DNA of 64,000 nt, from the NCBI GenBank assembly GCA_036496385.1, contig DASXLD010000070.1, positions 124,001 to 188,000 of the forward strand, in the 5' to 3' direction. Origin of the DNA: Schlegelella_A sp036496385. GTDB taxonomy: Bacteria; Pseudomonadota; Gammaproteobacteria; Burkholderiales; Burkholderiaceae_C. This document shows positions 42,383 through 52,632 of the stretch, in pieces; position 1 is the first letter of the stretch; each line of letters begins with the position of its first letter. The translations under genes and the position numbers were made by a program. The notes under the pieces were generated by a model. That model was not told the origin of the DNA and did no database searches. It saw only the letters and a list, made by a program, of their open reading frames with translations.

Positions 42383-44026
42383 TCACGCCGGATGCCAGAG
42401 CGCCGGCAGGCCGGGCACCGTGCGCAGGATGCGCGCCAGCGAGCCGTTGCCGACGAGCGCGGCGGCGCGCTCGATGTCGGCGGCGAGCGAGCGGTCGGTG
42501 GGCATCGCGGCGCAGTGGCCGCGCAGCAGCACGTGCGCCGCCTCGAGCGGCACCGAGCTCGCGAGCGGGCGCAGGAACTCGATTCCCTGCGCCGCCGCGA
42601 GCAGCTCGATCGCGAGGATGCGCGCGGTGTTGTCGATCATCGGCTGCAGGCGCCGCGCAGCGAAGGTGGCCATCGAGACGTGGTCCTCCTGGTTCGCGCT
42701 CGTCGGCAGGCTGTCGACGCTGGCCGGATGCGCGAGCGACTTGTTCTCGCTCGCCAGCGACGCTGCCGTGACGTGGGCAATCATGAAGCCGCTGTTCAGC
42801 CCCGGCTCGGCGGCGAGAAACGGCGGCAGCCGCGACACGCCGGCGTCGATCAGCATCGCGATCCGCCGCTCGGCGATCGCACCGACCTCGGCGATCGCGA
42901 CGGCCATCGCATCGGCGGCGAGCGCGACCGGCTCGGCGTGGAAGTTGCCGCCCGAAATGATGGTGCCCGCATGCTCCCTGCGGTCGCTGCCCCGCGAGGG
43001 GGCGCGGCCTGGCTTGGGGCGGCCCGGCACCTGGCCGACTCCATCGTCGCCGCCGTCGGCGGCAGCAAAGACGAGCGGGTTGTCGGTGACGGCGTTGGCT
43101 TCGCGCACCAGGACGAGCGCGGCGTGGCGCAGCTGATCGAGGCAGGCACCGACGACCTGCGGCTGGCAACGCAGGCTGTAGGGATCCTGCACGCGGTCGT
43201 CGCCCTGCAGGTGCGAGCGGCGGATCTCGCTGCCGGCAAGCAGCGCGCGGTAGTAGCGCGCGACGTCGATCTGGCCCGGCTGGCCGCGCAGCGCGTGGAT
43301 GCGCGGATCGAACGGGCCGTCGCTGCCGCGCGCGGCGTCGACCGTCAGCGCGCCGATGACGAGCGCGGATTCGAGCACCGGCTCGAACCTGAGCAGCGCG
43401 TGCAGCGCGAGCGCGGTAGAGACCTGGGTGCCGTTGATCAGCGCGAGCCCTTCCTTGGCCGCGAGAGCGAGCGGCGAGATCGCCGCCGTGCGCAACGCGC
43501 CGGCCGCAGGAACGCGCTCGCCGCCGCGCCACATTTCGCCTTCGCCGATCAGCGCCAGCGTCAGGTGCGCGAGCGGCGCCAGATCGCCCGACGCACCGAC
43601 CGAACCCTGCGCCGGCACGAACGGAACGAGCCCGGCGTTGTGGACGGCGACAATCGCGTCGACGACCTCCTCGCGCACGCCCGAGTGGCCGCGGGCGAGG
43701 CTCGCCGCCTTGAGCGCCAGCACGAGCCGCACGATCGGCGCCGCCAACGGCTCGCCGACGCCGACGCTGTGCGAGCGGATCAGGTTGAGCTGGAGCTGGG
43801 CGAGATCGCCGGCGCCGATGCGCGTTCCGGCGAGCTTGCCGAAGCCGGTGTTGACGCCGTAGACCGCCGCGTCGCCGGCGGCCGCGCCCTGCACGACCGC
43901 GGCACTGGCGCGGATGCGCTCGCGTGCCGCGGCGTCGATCGCGAGCGCCGTGCCGCCGGCGTGCAGGCGCGCGAGATCGTCGAGCGTCAGCGTGCCGCCG
44001 CCGAGCACCATCGTCGCGGCGCTCAT
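42383..44026 (-). CDS. hutH: histidine ammonia-lyase with an internal insertion
   Basis: First step of histidine degradation, giving trans-urocanate and ammonia. 547 residues against about 510 usually. The self-formed MIO cofactor comes from Ala145-Ser146-Gly147 (GSVGASGDLAP). Other active-site landmarks are YGVNTGFG (about 56-63) and QEDHVSM. Between DNPLVF (about 315-320) and ISGGNFHAEP (about 357) there are 36 residues where homologs have about 6-8. The extra stretch is Gly/Arg/Pro-rich and largely encoded by a palindromic GC-rich sequence. The frame stays open throughout, so the protein may still be made. Its ATG overlaps the stop of the Bug gene. Confidence 0.92.
   Translation of the reverse strand: MSAATMVLGGGTLTLDDLARLHAGGTALAIDAAARERIRASAAVVQGAAAGDAAVYGVNTGFGKLAGTRIGAGDLAQLQLNLIRSHSVGVGEPLAAPIVRLVLALKAASLARGHSGVREEVVDAIVAVHNAGLVPFVPAQGSVGASGDLAPLAHLTLALIGEGEMWRGGERVPAAGALRTAAISPLALAAKEGLALINGTQVSTALALHALLRFEPVLESALVIGALTVDAARGSDGPFDPRIHALRGQPGQIDVARYYRALLAGSEIRRSHLQGDDRVQDPYSLRCQPQVVGACLDQLRHAALVLVREANAVTDNPLVFAAADGGDDGVGQVPGRPKPGRAPSRGSDRREHAGTIISGGNFHAEPVALAADAMAVAIAEVGAIAERRIAMLIDAGVSRLPPFLAAEPGLNSGFMIAHVTAASLASENKSLAHPASVDSLPTSANQEDHVSMATFAARRLQPMIDNTARILAIELLAAAQGIEFLRPLASSVPLEAAHVLLRGHCAAMPTDRSLAADIERAAALVGNGSLARILRTVPGLPALWHPA
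42969..43028. repeat. REP-like palindromic sequence inside hutH
   Basis: GC-rich segment with nested dyads, for example CCCC-GCGA-GGGG at 42990-43001 and GGCC/GGCC arms after it. It encodes the Arg/Gly/Pro-rich residues about 333-353 of HutH. The pattern resembles dispersed intergenic palindromes of Burkholderiales genomes, recalled not searched. Only one copy occurs in this window. Confidence 0.5.
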
Positions 44027-44979
44027 TCGACCTTGATGTTCTGCTTGCGTACGACGTCGCTCCAGCGCGCCGACTCTACGCGCACCGTCGACGCAAGCTC
44101 CTGCGCCGAGCCGCCGCCGGCGTCCATGCCCTGCGCGGCGAGCTTGGCGCGCGTGTCGGGAAGCGCAAGGAAGCGCGCGGCGGCGACGTTGAGCTTGTCG
44201 ACGACGTCGGCAGGCGTCCCCGCCGGCACCATCAACGCGTACCACGAGACCGCCTCGAATTTCGCGACGCCCTGCTCGGCGATCGTCGGCACCTCCGGGA
44301 GGAGCGGCGAGCGCTTCTGGCTGGCGACGCCGAGCGCGCGGAGCTTGCCGCTCCTGATGTGCGGCAGCGCGGTCTGCAGCGGCGCGAACATCATCGACAC
44401 TTGCCCGCCGACGAGGTCGTTGACGGCAGGCGCGATGCCGCGGTAGGGCACGTGCAGCAGCTTGATGCCGGTGCTCAGCTCGAGCAGCGCGCCGGCCAGA
44501 TGCGCCTGGCTGCCGGCGCCGGGCGACGCGTAGCTGACGGCGCCAGGCTTGTGCGCGGCGAGATCGAGCAGCTCCTTGAGATTCTTCGCCGGCACCGTGT
44601 CGGCGTTGACGACGAGCACGTTGTCGGCCGTCGCGAGCATGGTCACCGGCGCGAGGTCGGCGGCCTTGTACGGCAGGTTCGCGAACAGCGTCGGATTCAC
44701 CGCGATGTTGCCCGCGGGCACGATGCCGATCGTGCTGCCGTCGGGCGCCGCCTTGGCGACCGCGTCGACGCCGATGTTGCCCGCGGCACCGACCTTGTTC
44801 TCGACGATCACGGTCTGGCCGAACGCGTCGCCGAGTGCCTGGCCGAGCAGGCGGCCGAGGACATCGGTCGGCCCGCCGGGCGGAAACGGAACGATGACGT
44901 GGATCGGCTTGGCCGGATACGCCTGCGCGGCGGCAAAGAGCGGAACGGCGGCGGCGAAAGCGAGCAGCAAGCGTTTCAT
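44023..44979 (-). CDS. Bug-family (tripartite tricarboxylate) substrate-binding protein
   Basis: 318 residues. Signal peptide 1-19 (MKRLLLAFAAAVPLFAAAQA). The mature start YPAKPIHVIVPFPPGGPTDVLGR and the later VPYRGIAPAVNDLVGGQVSMMF are unmistakable Bug signatures. Bug proteins bind carboxylates, amino acids or aromatic acids. No TctA/TctB membrane genes are nearby, which is common for orphan Bugs. Position directly upstream of hutH, with overlapping start and stop, suggests a histidine- or urocanate-related ligand. Confidence 0.92.
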   Translation of the reverse strand: MKRLLLAFAAAVPLFAAAQAYPAKPIHVIVPFPPGGPTDVLGRLLGQALGDAFGQTVIVENKVGAAGNIGVDAVAKAAPDGSTIGIVPAGNIAVNPTLFANLPYKAADLAPVTMLATADNVLVVNADTVPAKNLKELLDLAAHKPGAVSYASPGAGSQAHLAGALLELSTGIKLLHVPYRGIAPAVNDLVGGQVSMMFAPLQTALPHIRSGKLRALGVASQKRSPLLPEVPTIAEQGVAKFEAVSWYALMVPAGTPADVVDKLNVAAARFLALPDTRAKLAAQGMDAGGGSAQELASTVRVESARWSDVVRKQNIKVE

Positions 44980-45782
44980 CAGAGGTCCTCGAAGGCAAGG
45001 GATGACGCGGCGGCGATGGCGACGAGCGCGTCGTAGTCGTTCGGCTCTGGAACGGCGAAGCCGGCGAGCCGCAGGCGCGCCATCGGCTCGGCGAGCTCGC
45101 TCGCGACCGACGTGCCGAGCAGCGCTTCGCGCAGCCGCGCGAACGCCGCGCTGTCGATCGCCGCCGTGGCGACGAGCGGCGGGATCGGCCGCATCGGCGT
45201 GCTCGCGATCGTGCGCACCTGCGCCGCGAACGACGGGTCGTAGGCGCGCAGCAAATCGTGGCTGTAGCTGTCGAGCGGCCCGACATCGATGCGGCCGGCA
45301 GCAAGCGCCTGAACGACGCCGCGCGCGTGGATGAGCTGGCCGACCGCGCCGCGGTACAGGCGCGCTCCACGCGCGGCGCGCAGCGGCAGCAGGAAATCGC
45401 GCAGCGCGATCGCGCCCGACATCGAATCGGCGAGCGTGTAGCCGACCCTGCCGCCGAACGTGTCCTCGATCGTGCGATGCCGCGAGCCGGCAGCGACGAC
45501 GATGTCGGTGCAGTAGACCGGGCGGCCAGCGTAGCGCGGCGGGCTCGGCAGCGGCGCTGCGATGAGCGTCGGCCGCGGATCGCGGCGGGCGAAGGGCAGG
45601 CCGCACATCAGCGCCGCGCCAAGGTCGTCGCGTGCCCAGAGCTCGGCCAGCGGCGCCGGCGCGTCGTGGTCGACGATCGGCCAGTCGAGGTCGGCGCGGC
45701 GCAACGCCCAGCCGATGACACGGTGCCAGTCGGCCTTGCACTCGGCCGTCAGCGAATACATGCGGGCGTTGACGACGGGCAT
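44979..45782 (-). CDS. PhnD-like substrate-binding-fold protein, apparently without signal peptide
   Basis: 267 residues. The sequence fits the phosphonate/transferrin type-2 binding fold (PF12974): RPTLIAAPLPSPPRYAGRPVYCTDIVV, FGGRVGYTLADSMSGAIALRDFLLP, GAVGQLIHARGVVQALAAGRIDVGPLDSYSHDLL, VRTIASTPMRPIPPLVA. The N-terminus (MPVVNARMYSLTAECKADW) has no signal peptide, and no in-frame upstream start in the 12-base gap would add one. It may act in the cytoplasm. The start has no clear ribosome-binding site. Confidence 0.75.
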   Translation of the reverse strand: MPVVNARMYSLTAECKADWHRVIGWALRRADLDWPIVDHDAPAPLAELWARDDLGAALMCGLPFARRDPRPTLIAAPLPSPPRYAGRPVYCTDIVVAAGSRHRTIEDTFGGRVGYTLADSMSGAIALRDFLLPLRAARGARLYRGAVGQLIHARGVVQALAAGRIDVGPLDSYSHDLLRAYDPSFAAQVRTIASTPMRPIPPLVATAAIDSAAFARLREALLGTSVASELAEPMARLRLAGFAVPEPNDYDALVAIAAASSLAFEDL

Positions 45783-45793
45783 GGGCGCGGCTG

Positions 45794-46819
45794 TCAACGA
45801 AAGCGCAGCCGCTGACCGATGCCGAGGCGCTCGGCCTTGGCGAGCATCGCCGCGCCGAGGGCGATGTCGGACAGCGACAGTCCGCGGTGCCAGAACAGAT
45901 TGGTCTCGTCGTCGCTCTCGCGGCCCGGCTTCAGTCCGGCGACGATCTGGCCGAGCTCGGCGTGCAGGTTCTTCTCCGACAAGCGGCCGCTGTCGACGTG
46001 GGCGCGCAGCGCGCCGTACGGCCCCGATCGCGCCTGCCCCCAGTCGTCCATGACGATCTTGTCCATGATGCCGGTCAGCGAGAGCTCGACAGCACTCATC
46101 GTGCCGTACGGAATGACGCACGCGCCGGGCGCGATCCACTCGGTCTTCAGCATCGGCGCGGGCTGTTCGAGCCGCGACGCCTCGACGACGATGTCGGCGC
46201 CGCGGACGCACGATTCCCAGTCGTCGGTGGCAACGATGCGCGCACCGGTCAGGTCGGCGCGCAGCCGCGCCGCGAACGCGTCGCGGCTTTCGCGGCGGCG
46301 CGAATGGACGCGGATCTCGTCGAACCCGAAGATCGAATGCAGCAGCCGCACGTTCCAGTACGCGGTGCCGCGCGCGCCGATGTGGCCGAGCACCTTCGAG
46401 CCGCGCCGTGCCAGCGCGCGCGCCCCGATCGCGGTGACCGCGCCGGTGCGCATGTCCGTGATGTCGCTGGCGTCGATGACCGCGATCGGCGCGCCGGTCT
46501 TCGGGTCGAACAGGTTGAGCAGCGCCAGCTCCGATGGCAGGCCGACCTCGTAGTTGCGATAGAAGTCGCCGACGACCTTGACTCCCGCCATGCCGAGCGG
46601 CCGGACGTAGCCGCGCAACACGTTGAAATGCCCCGGATAGTCTTTCTCCGGGACGAGGTGCACGCGCGGCTCGATCGTCGTCTCGCCGCGGCCCTGCGCG
46701 ACGAGCGCCTGCTCCACCGCGGCGAGGATCTCCGCGTCGCTCAGCGCCAGCGCCTCGACGTCGCCGTGGTGGAGGTAGTGGAGATGGATCGCGCCGGCAG
46801 AGGCGCAAGCGTCGGCCAT
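45794..46819 (-). CDS. ornithine cyclodeaminase / mu-crystallin family protein
   Basis: 341 residues. The N-terminal dimerization region and NAD-binding part match the family (KVVGDFYRNYEVGLPSELALLNLFDPKTGAPIAVIDASDITDMRTGAVTAIGARALARRGSKVLGHIGARGTAYW). The nucleotide loop reads GHIGARGTA instead of the usual GxGxxA pattern with G at the third position. Family members deaminate ornithine to proline or reduce imines. Here it sits between hutU and the PhnD-like gene. The substrate is unknown. Confidence 0.85.
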   Translation of the reverse strand: MADACASAGAIHLHYLHHGDVEALALSDAEILAAVEQALVAQGRGETTIEPRVHLVPEKDYPGHFNVLRGYVRPLGMAGVKVVGDFYRNYEVGLPSELALLNLFDPKTGAPIAVIDASDITDMRTGAVTAIGARALARRGSKVLGHIGARGTAYWNVRLLHSIFGFDEIRVHSRRRESRDAFAARLRADLTGARIVATDDWESCVRGADIVVEASRLEQPAPMLKTEWIAPGACVIPYGTMSAVELSLTGIMDKIVMDDWGQARSGPYGALRAHVDSGRLSEKNLHAELGQIVAGLKPGRESDDETNLFWHRGLSLSDIALGAAMLAKAERLGIGQRLRFR

Positions 46820-46820
46820 G

Positions 46821-48521
<1,701 letters not shown>

Positions 48522-48616
48522 GGCGGGGCTCCGGCAACGACGGTTCGACGTCGACTGTAGGCCCTTCGCCGCGCGCTGCGCCACGCGCTGCAGGCGCGGG
48601 GCGGTATAAGACCGGC

Positions 48617-49180
48617 GTGCAGCCGCCGTCTCTCTTGCGAACCGCCGACGTCGTCGGCCAGCCGTGGCGCAACGGCGGCGGCATCACGCGCGAGCTCCTC
48701 GCGCTGCCCGCGGGCGAGCGCTGGCGCGTGCGCGTCAGCGTCGCCGACGTCGATATCGACGGCCCCTTCTCGGTGTTCGACGGCGTCGAGCGCTGGTTCG
48801 CGGTCGTCGACGGCGCCGGCGTCGTTCTGACGGTCGATGGCGTCGAGCACCGCTGCCGCGCCGATGGCGACGCGCTCGCGTTCGCAGGCGCGGCACGCAC
48901 GACCTGCCGCCTGATCGACGGCCCGACGCGCGACCTCAATCTGATGCTGCGCGGGATTCGCGGCGCGCTCGAGCGTGTCGTCGCCGGCACCGTCTGGCGG
49001 CCGCGCGCGCGCCAGTGCGGCCTCTACGCGACAGCGGCAGGAAGCGTCGGCAGCGACGACGATCGTTCGCTCGAACCGCTGCCCGCGCACGCACTGCGCT
49101 GGTGGCAGGACGCTCCCGAGGCGATCGCGTTCGACGGCGCCGGCTGGTGGCTGCGCGCCGATACCGGAGCAGCAGCGTGA
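48617..49180 (+). CDS. hutD: HutD/Ves-family protein
   Basis: 187 residues from a GTG at 48617. HutD is a cupin-like protein often encoded in hut operons and proposed to set an upper limit on hut expression. Landmarks: LLRTADVVGQPWRNGGGITRELL near the N-terminus, WRVRVSVADVDIDGPFSVFDGVERW, and a conserved PTRDLNLM. Its stop overlaps the hutI GTG. Confidence 0.88.
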   Translation: MQPPSLLRTADVVGQPWRNGGGITRELLALPAGERWRVRVSVADVDIDGPFSVFDGVERWFAVVDGAGVVLTVDGVEHRCRADGDALAFAGAARTTCRLIDGPTRDLNLMLRGIRGALERVVAGTVWRPRARQCGLYATAAGSVGSDDDRSLEPLPAHALRWWQDAPEAIAFDGAGWWLRADTGAAA

Positions 49181-50385
49181 CGACGACGCTCTGGCGCGGC
49201 GCCCGCCTGGCAACGCTCGCGGAAGCGCACGGCTGGGGCCTCGTCGAGCGCGGCGCGCTCGTCGTCGACGGTCCCTCGATCGCCTGGGCCGGCGCCGAAT
49301 CGGCGCTGCCCGCGACGCTCGCCGTCGACGCCGAGGTCGACCTCCGTGGCGCCCTCGTCACGCCCGGCCTCGTCGATTGCCACACCCATCTCGTCTACGG
49401 CGGCCAGCGCGCGAACGAGTTCGAGCAACGGCTCGCCGGCGCGACGTACGAGGAGATCGCGCGTGCCGGCGGCGGCATCCGCTTGACTGTCGCGGCGACG
49501 CGCGCGGCGAGCGACGAAGCGCTCTTCGCCGGCGCGCGCGAGCGCGCCCTCGCGCTGATGGCCGAAGGCGTGACGACGCTCGAGATCAAGTCGGGCTACG
49601 GCCTGAGCGAGGAGCACGAAGCGCGCTGCCTTCGCGTCGCCCGCCGGCTCGGCCGCGAGCTGCCGCTCGAGGTTCGCACCACCTGCCTGTCGGCACACGC
49701 GCTGCCGCCCGAGTACGCCGGCCGCGGCGACGACTACATCGAAGCGGTGTGCGGCTGGTTGCCGGCGTTGCACGCGGCCGGGCTGGTCGACGCGGTCGAC
49801 GCATTCTGCGACCGCATCGCGTTCTCGGTCGCGCAGACGAGGCGCGTCTTCGCGGCCGCGCGCGCGCTCGGTCTGCCGGTCAAGCTGCACGCCGAGCAGC
49901 TGAGCGACTCGGGCGGCGCGGCGCTCGCCGCCGAGTTCGGCGCCCTGTCGTGCGAACACCTCGAGCACCTAAGCGACGCCGGCGTGCGGGCGATGGCGCG
50001 CGCCGGCAGCGTCGCCGTGCTGCTGCCGGGCGCGTTCTACTTCCTGCGCGAGACGCAGGCGCCGCCGATCGATGCGCTGCGCCAGGCCGGCGTGCCGATC
50101 GCGATCGCCACCGACCACAACCCGGGCTCGTCGCCGACGCTGTCGCCGCTCCTGATGCTGAGCATGGCCTGCACGCTGTTTCGCCTCACGCCCGAGGAAG
50201 CGTTGCGCGGCATGACGGTGAATGCCGCGCGGGCGCTCGGCCTCGGCGATCGCGGCGCGCTCGCCGCTGGCGCGCGCGCCGACTTCGTCGTCTGGGATGC
50301 TGGCCATCCGAACGAGCTGTCGTACTGGTTCGGTCGCAATCCCCGCCGGCGCGTGGTCCAGGCCGGAATCGAGCGCCGCGCATGA
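49177..50385 (+). CDS. hutI: imidazolonepropionase
   Basis: Third step, opening 4-imidazolone-5-propionate to N-formimino-L-glutamate. 402 residues from a GTG at 49177 that overlaps the hutD stop. Metal and substrate ligands are readable: DCHTHLVYGG, IKSGYGLSEEHE, KLHAEQLSDSGGA, CEHLEHLS, ATDHNPGSSPT. Its stop overlaps the hutG ATG. Confidence 0.95.
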   Translation: MTTTLWRGARLATLAEAHGWGLVERGALVVDGPSIAWAGAESALPATLAVDAEVDLRGALVTPGLVDCHTHLVYGGQRANEFEQRLAGATYEEIARAGGGIRLTVAATRAASDEALFAGARERALALMAEGVTTLEIKSGYGLSEEHEARCLRVARRLGRELPLEVRTTCLSAHALPPEYAGRGDDYIEAVCGWLPALHAAGLVDAVDAFCDRIAFSVAQTRRVFAAARALGLPVKLHAEQLSDSGGAALAAEFGALSCEHLEHLSDAGVRAMARAGSVAVLLPGAFYFLRETQAPPIDALRQAGVPIAIATDHNPGSSPTLSPLLMLSMACTLFRLTPEEALRGMTVNAARALGLGDRGALAAGARADFVVWDAGHPNELSYWFGRNPRRRVVQAGIERRA

Positions 50386-51200
50386 CGAGCGAGCCGACCT
50401 GCACGCTGCATCGCGGGACGACGCCGCTCCTCGTCAGCCTGCCGCACGTCGGCACCGCGATTCCCGACGACCTCGCACCCGCGTTCGAGCCGCGCGCGCT
50501 CGCCGTCGAGGACACCGACTGGCATCTCGCCGAGGTCTACGAATTCGCGCGCGAACTCGGCGCAAGCATTCTCGTGCCGAAGCTCTCGCGCTACGTCGTC
50601 GACCTCAACCGGCCGCCCGAGAACGTGCCGATGTATCCCGGCGCGAACAACACCGAGCTGGTGCCGACCCATTTCTTCAGCGGCGCGCCGCTCTACCGCC
50701 CCGGCCACGCGCCGAGCGACGACGACGTTGCGCAGCGCGTACGTACCTGTTGGCAGCCGTACCACGACGCCATCGCCGGCGAGCTCGCACGGCTGCGCGA
50801 CAGGCACGGCTACGCGCTGCTGTGGGACGGCCACAGCATCCAGGCCGAGCTGCCATGGCTGTTCCCGGGCCGGCTGCCCGACCTCAATCTCGGCACCGCG
50901 AGCGGCGCGAGCTGCGCGCCGGCGCTGCGCGACGCGCTCATGGCTGTGCTCGCCTCGCAGCGATCGTTCTCGCATGTCACCGACGGCCGCTTCAAGGGCG
51001 GCTACATCACCCGCCACTACGGCCGCCCCGGCGAGCGCATCCATGCCATCCAGCTCGAGATGGCGCTCTCGGCGTACATGGACGAGCGCCGCGCGGCCAT
51101 TCCCGCCGCGCCGCCGGCCGCCGGCAAGCTCACGCTCCTGCAACCAGTGCTGCGCGCGCTGTTGCAGGCCGCGCTCGACTGGCGTCCGCATGACGCGTGA
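50382..51200 (+). CDS. hutG: N-formylglutamate deformylase
   Basis: Last step, N-formylglutamate to glutamate and formate. 272 residues. FGase family landmarks: PLLVSLPHVGTAIPDDL, DTDWHLAEVYEFARELGASIL, YVVDLNRPPENVPMYPG, WDGHSIQAELPWLFPGRLPDLNLG, and the final QLEMALSAYMDE. The ATG overlaps the hutI stop, and the 3' end overlaps hutF by 11 bases. Confidence 0.95.
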   Translation: MTSEPTCTLHRGTTPLLVSLPHVGTAIPDDLAPAFEPRALAVEDTDWHLAEVYEFARELGASILVPKLSRYVVDLNRPPENVPMYPGANNTELVPTHFFSGAPLYRPGHAPSDDDVAQRVRTCWQPYHDAIAGELARLRDRHGYALLWDGHSIQAELPWLFPGRLPDLNLGTASGASCAPALRDALMAVLASQRSFSHVTDGRFKGGYITRHYGRPGERIHAIQLEMALSAYMDERRAAIPAAPPAAGKLTLLQPVLRALLQAALDWRPHDA

Positions 51201-52617
51201 CAGCGCGGACGGGCTGCTTTGGGCGCCTCGCGCCCGGCTGCCCGATGGCTGGCGCGAGGACGTCGTGCTGCGCATCCGCGAAGGCCACTGGGCCGAGGTC
51301 AGCCCGGGGGTCGCGACGGCGCCGGCAGGCGCGCACGTGCTCGACGGTGCCTTGCTGCCATCGCTCGTCGATGCCCACAGCCATGCCTTCCAGCGCGCCT
51401 TCGTCGGCGCCGTGGAGACCCGCGCCGGCGGCCACGACGACTTCTGGTCGTGGCGCGACCGCATGTACGACGTCGCCCGGCGCGTCACTCCGGCGCAGCT
51501 GCGCGCGATCGCCGCCCACCTCTACGTCGAGCTGCTGCGCGGCGGCTACACGCAGGTGTGCGAGTTCCACTACCTGCGCCGCGACGTCGACGGCAGCGAG
51601 TACGCCGACCCGCTCGCGATGTCGTGGGCGCTCGCCGATGCCGCCGCGGACGCCGGCATCGGCGTCACGATCCTGCCGGTGCTGTACGAGCGCGCCGGCT
51701 TCGCCGCCCAGGGCCTGCGCGTCGAGCAGCGACGCTTTCGCGCTTCACCGACCGACGTCGTCGGGGCGGCGCGAACAATCGTGTCAGCGCGCCGTCCGCT
51801 CGTCGACGCTGGACTCGCGATCCATTCGCTGCGCGCGGCGAGCGCGGACGCGATCGATGCGCTGCGTCGGCTCGCGGCCGACGTCGCCGGGCCGATCCAC
51901 ATCCACGTCGCCGAGCAGGCCGGCGAGGTCGACGAATGCCTGCGCGTGCACGGCGTGCGGCCGATCGAATGGCTGGCGCGGCGCGGTGCTCTCGACCGGC
52001 GCTGGCAGCTCGTCCACGCCACGCACGCGGTCGGCGGCGAGATCGAGGCCGTCGCCAGGAGCGGCGCCGCCGTCGTCGTCTGCCCGAGCACCGAGGCCAA
52101 CCTCGGCGACGGCATCTGCGATCTTCCGGCGTGGCTCGCCGCCGGCGTGGCGATCTCGATCGGCTCCGACAGCCACGTCACCCGCGACTGGCGCGAAGAG
52201 CTGCGACTGCTCGAATACGGGCAGCGGCTCGCGCTGCGGCGACGCAACGTCGCGGCAGCGCCGGAAGGAGGAGTCGCGTCGAGCGCGGAGCGGCTGTTCG
52301 CGCGCACGACGACGGCGAGCGCTGCCGCGGCCGGCCTCCGTTCCTGGGGGCTCGTCGCCGGTGCGCGCGCCGATGCGCTCGTCGCCGATCCGCTCGACCC
52401 GGCGTTGCGCGGTGTCGCGAGCGAGCGGCTCCTCGATGCGCTGGTCTTCAGCAGCCCGACGCTGCCGTGGCGCGACGTTCTCGTCGCCGGGCAGTGGCGC
52501 GTGCGCGCCGGCAGGCATCGCGCCGCGGCGGCGATCGCCGACCGGTTCGCCGTTGCGCTCGCCGAGCTCGGGGGATCTGAATCGCAGTCGGCAGCGGCCG
52601 GCAGCGCCGCTGCCTGA
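51190..52617 (+). CDS. hutF: formimidoylglutamate deiminase
   Basis: Fourth step, formiminoglutamate to N-formylglutamate plus ammonia. 475 residues, amidohydrolase fold. Metal ligands in LVDAHSHAFQRAF (about 60-72), HIHVAEQAGEVDE, VHATHAVG, and SDSHVTRDWREELRLLEYGQRL near the C-terminal third. Presence of hutF with hutG shows the five-step route that saves the formyl group as formate. Confidence 0.95.
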   Translation: MTRDSADGLLWAPRARLPDGWREDVVLRIREGHWAEVSPGVATAPAGAHVLDGALLPSLVDAHSHAFQRAFVGAVETRAGGHDDFWSWRDRMYDVARRVTPAQLRAIAAHLYVELLRGGYTQVCEFHYLRRDVDGSEYADPLAMSWALADAAADAGIGVTILPVLYERAGFAAQGLRVEQRRFRASPTDVVGAARTIVSARRPLVDAGLAIHSLRAASADAIDALRRLAADVAGPIHIHVAEQAGEVDECLRVHGVRPIEWLARRGALDRRWQLVHATHAVGGEIEAVARSGAAVVVCPSTEANLGDGICDLPAWLAAGVAISIGSDSHVTRDWREELRLLEYGQRLALRRRNVAAAPEGGVASSAERLFARTTTASAAAAGLRSWGLVAGARADALVADPLDPALRGVASERLLDALVFSSPTLPWRDVLVAGQWRVRAGRHRAAAAIADRFAVALAELGGSESQSAAAGSAAA

Positions 52618-52632
52618 TCGCCGAGCCTCTTG

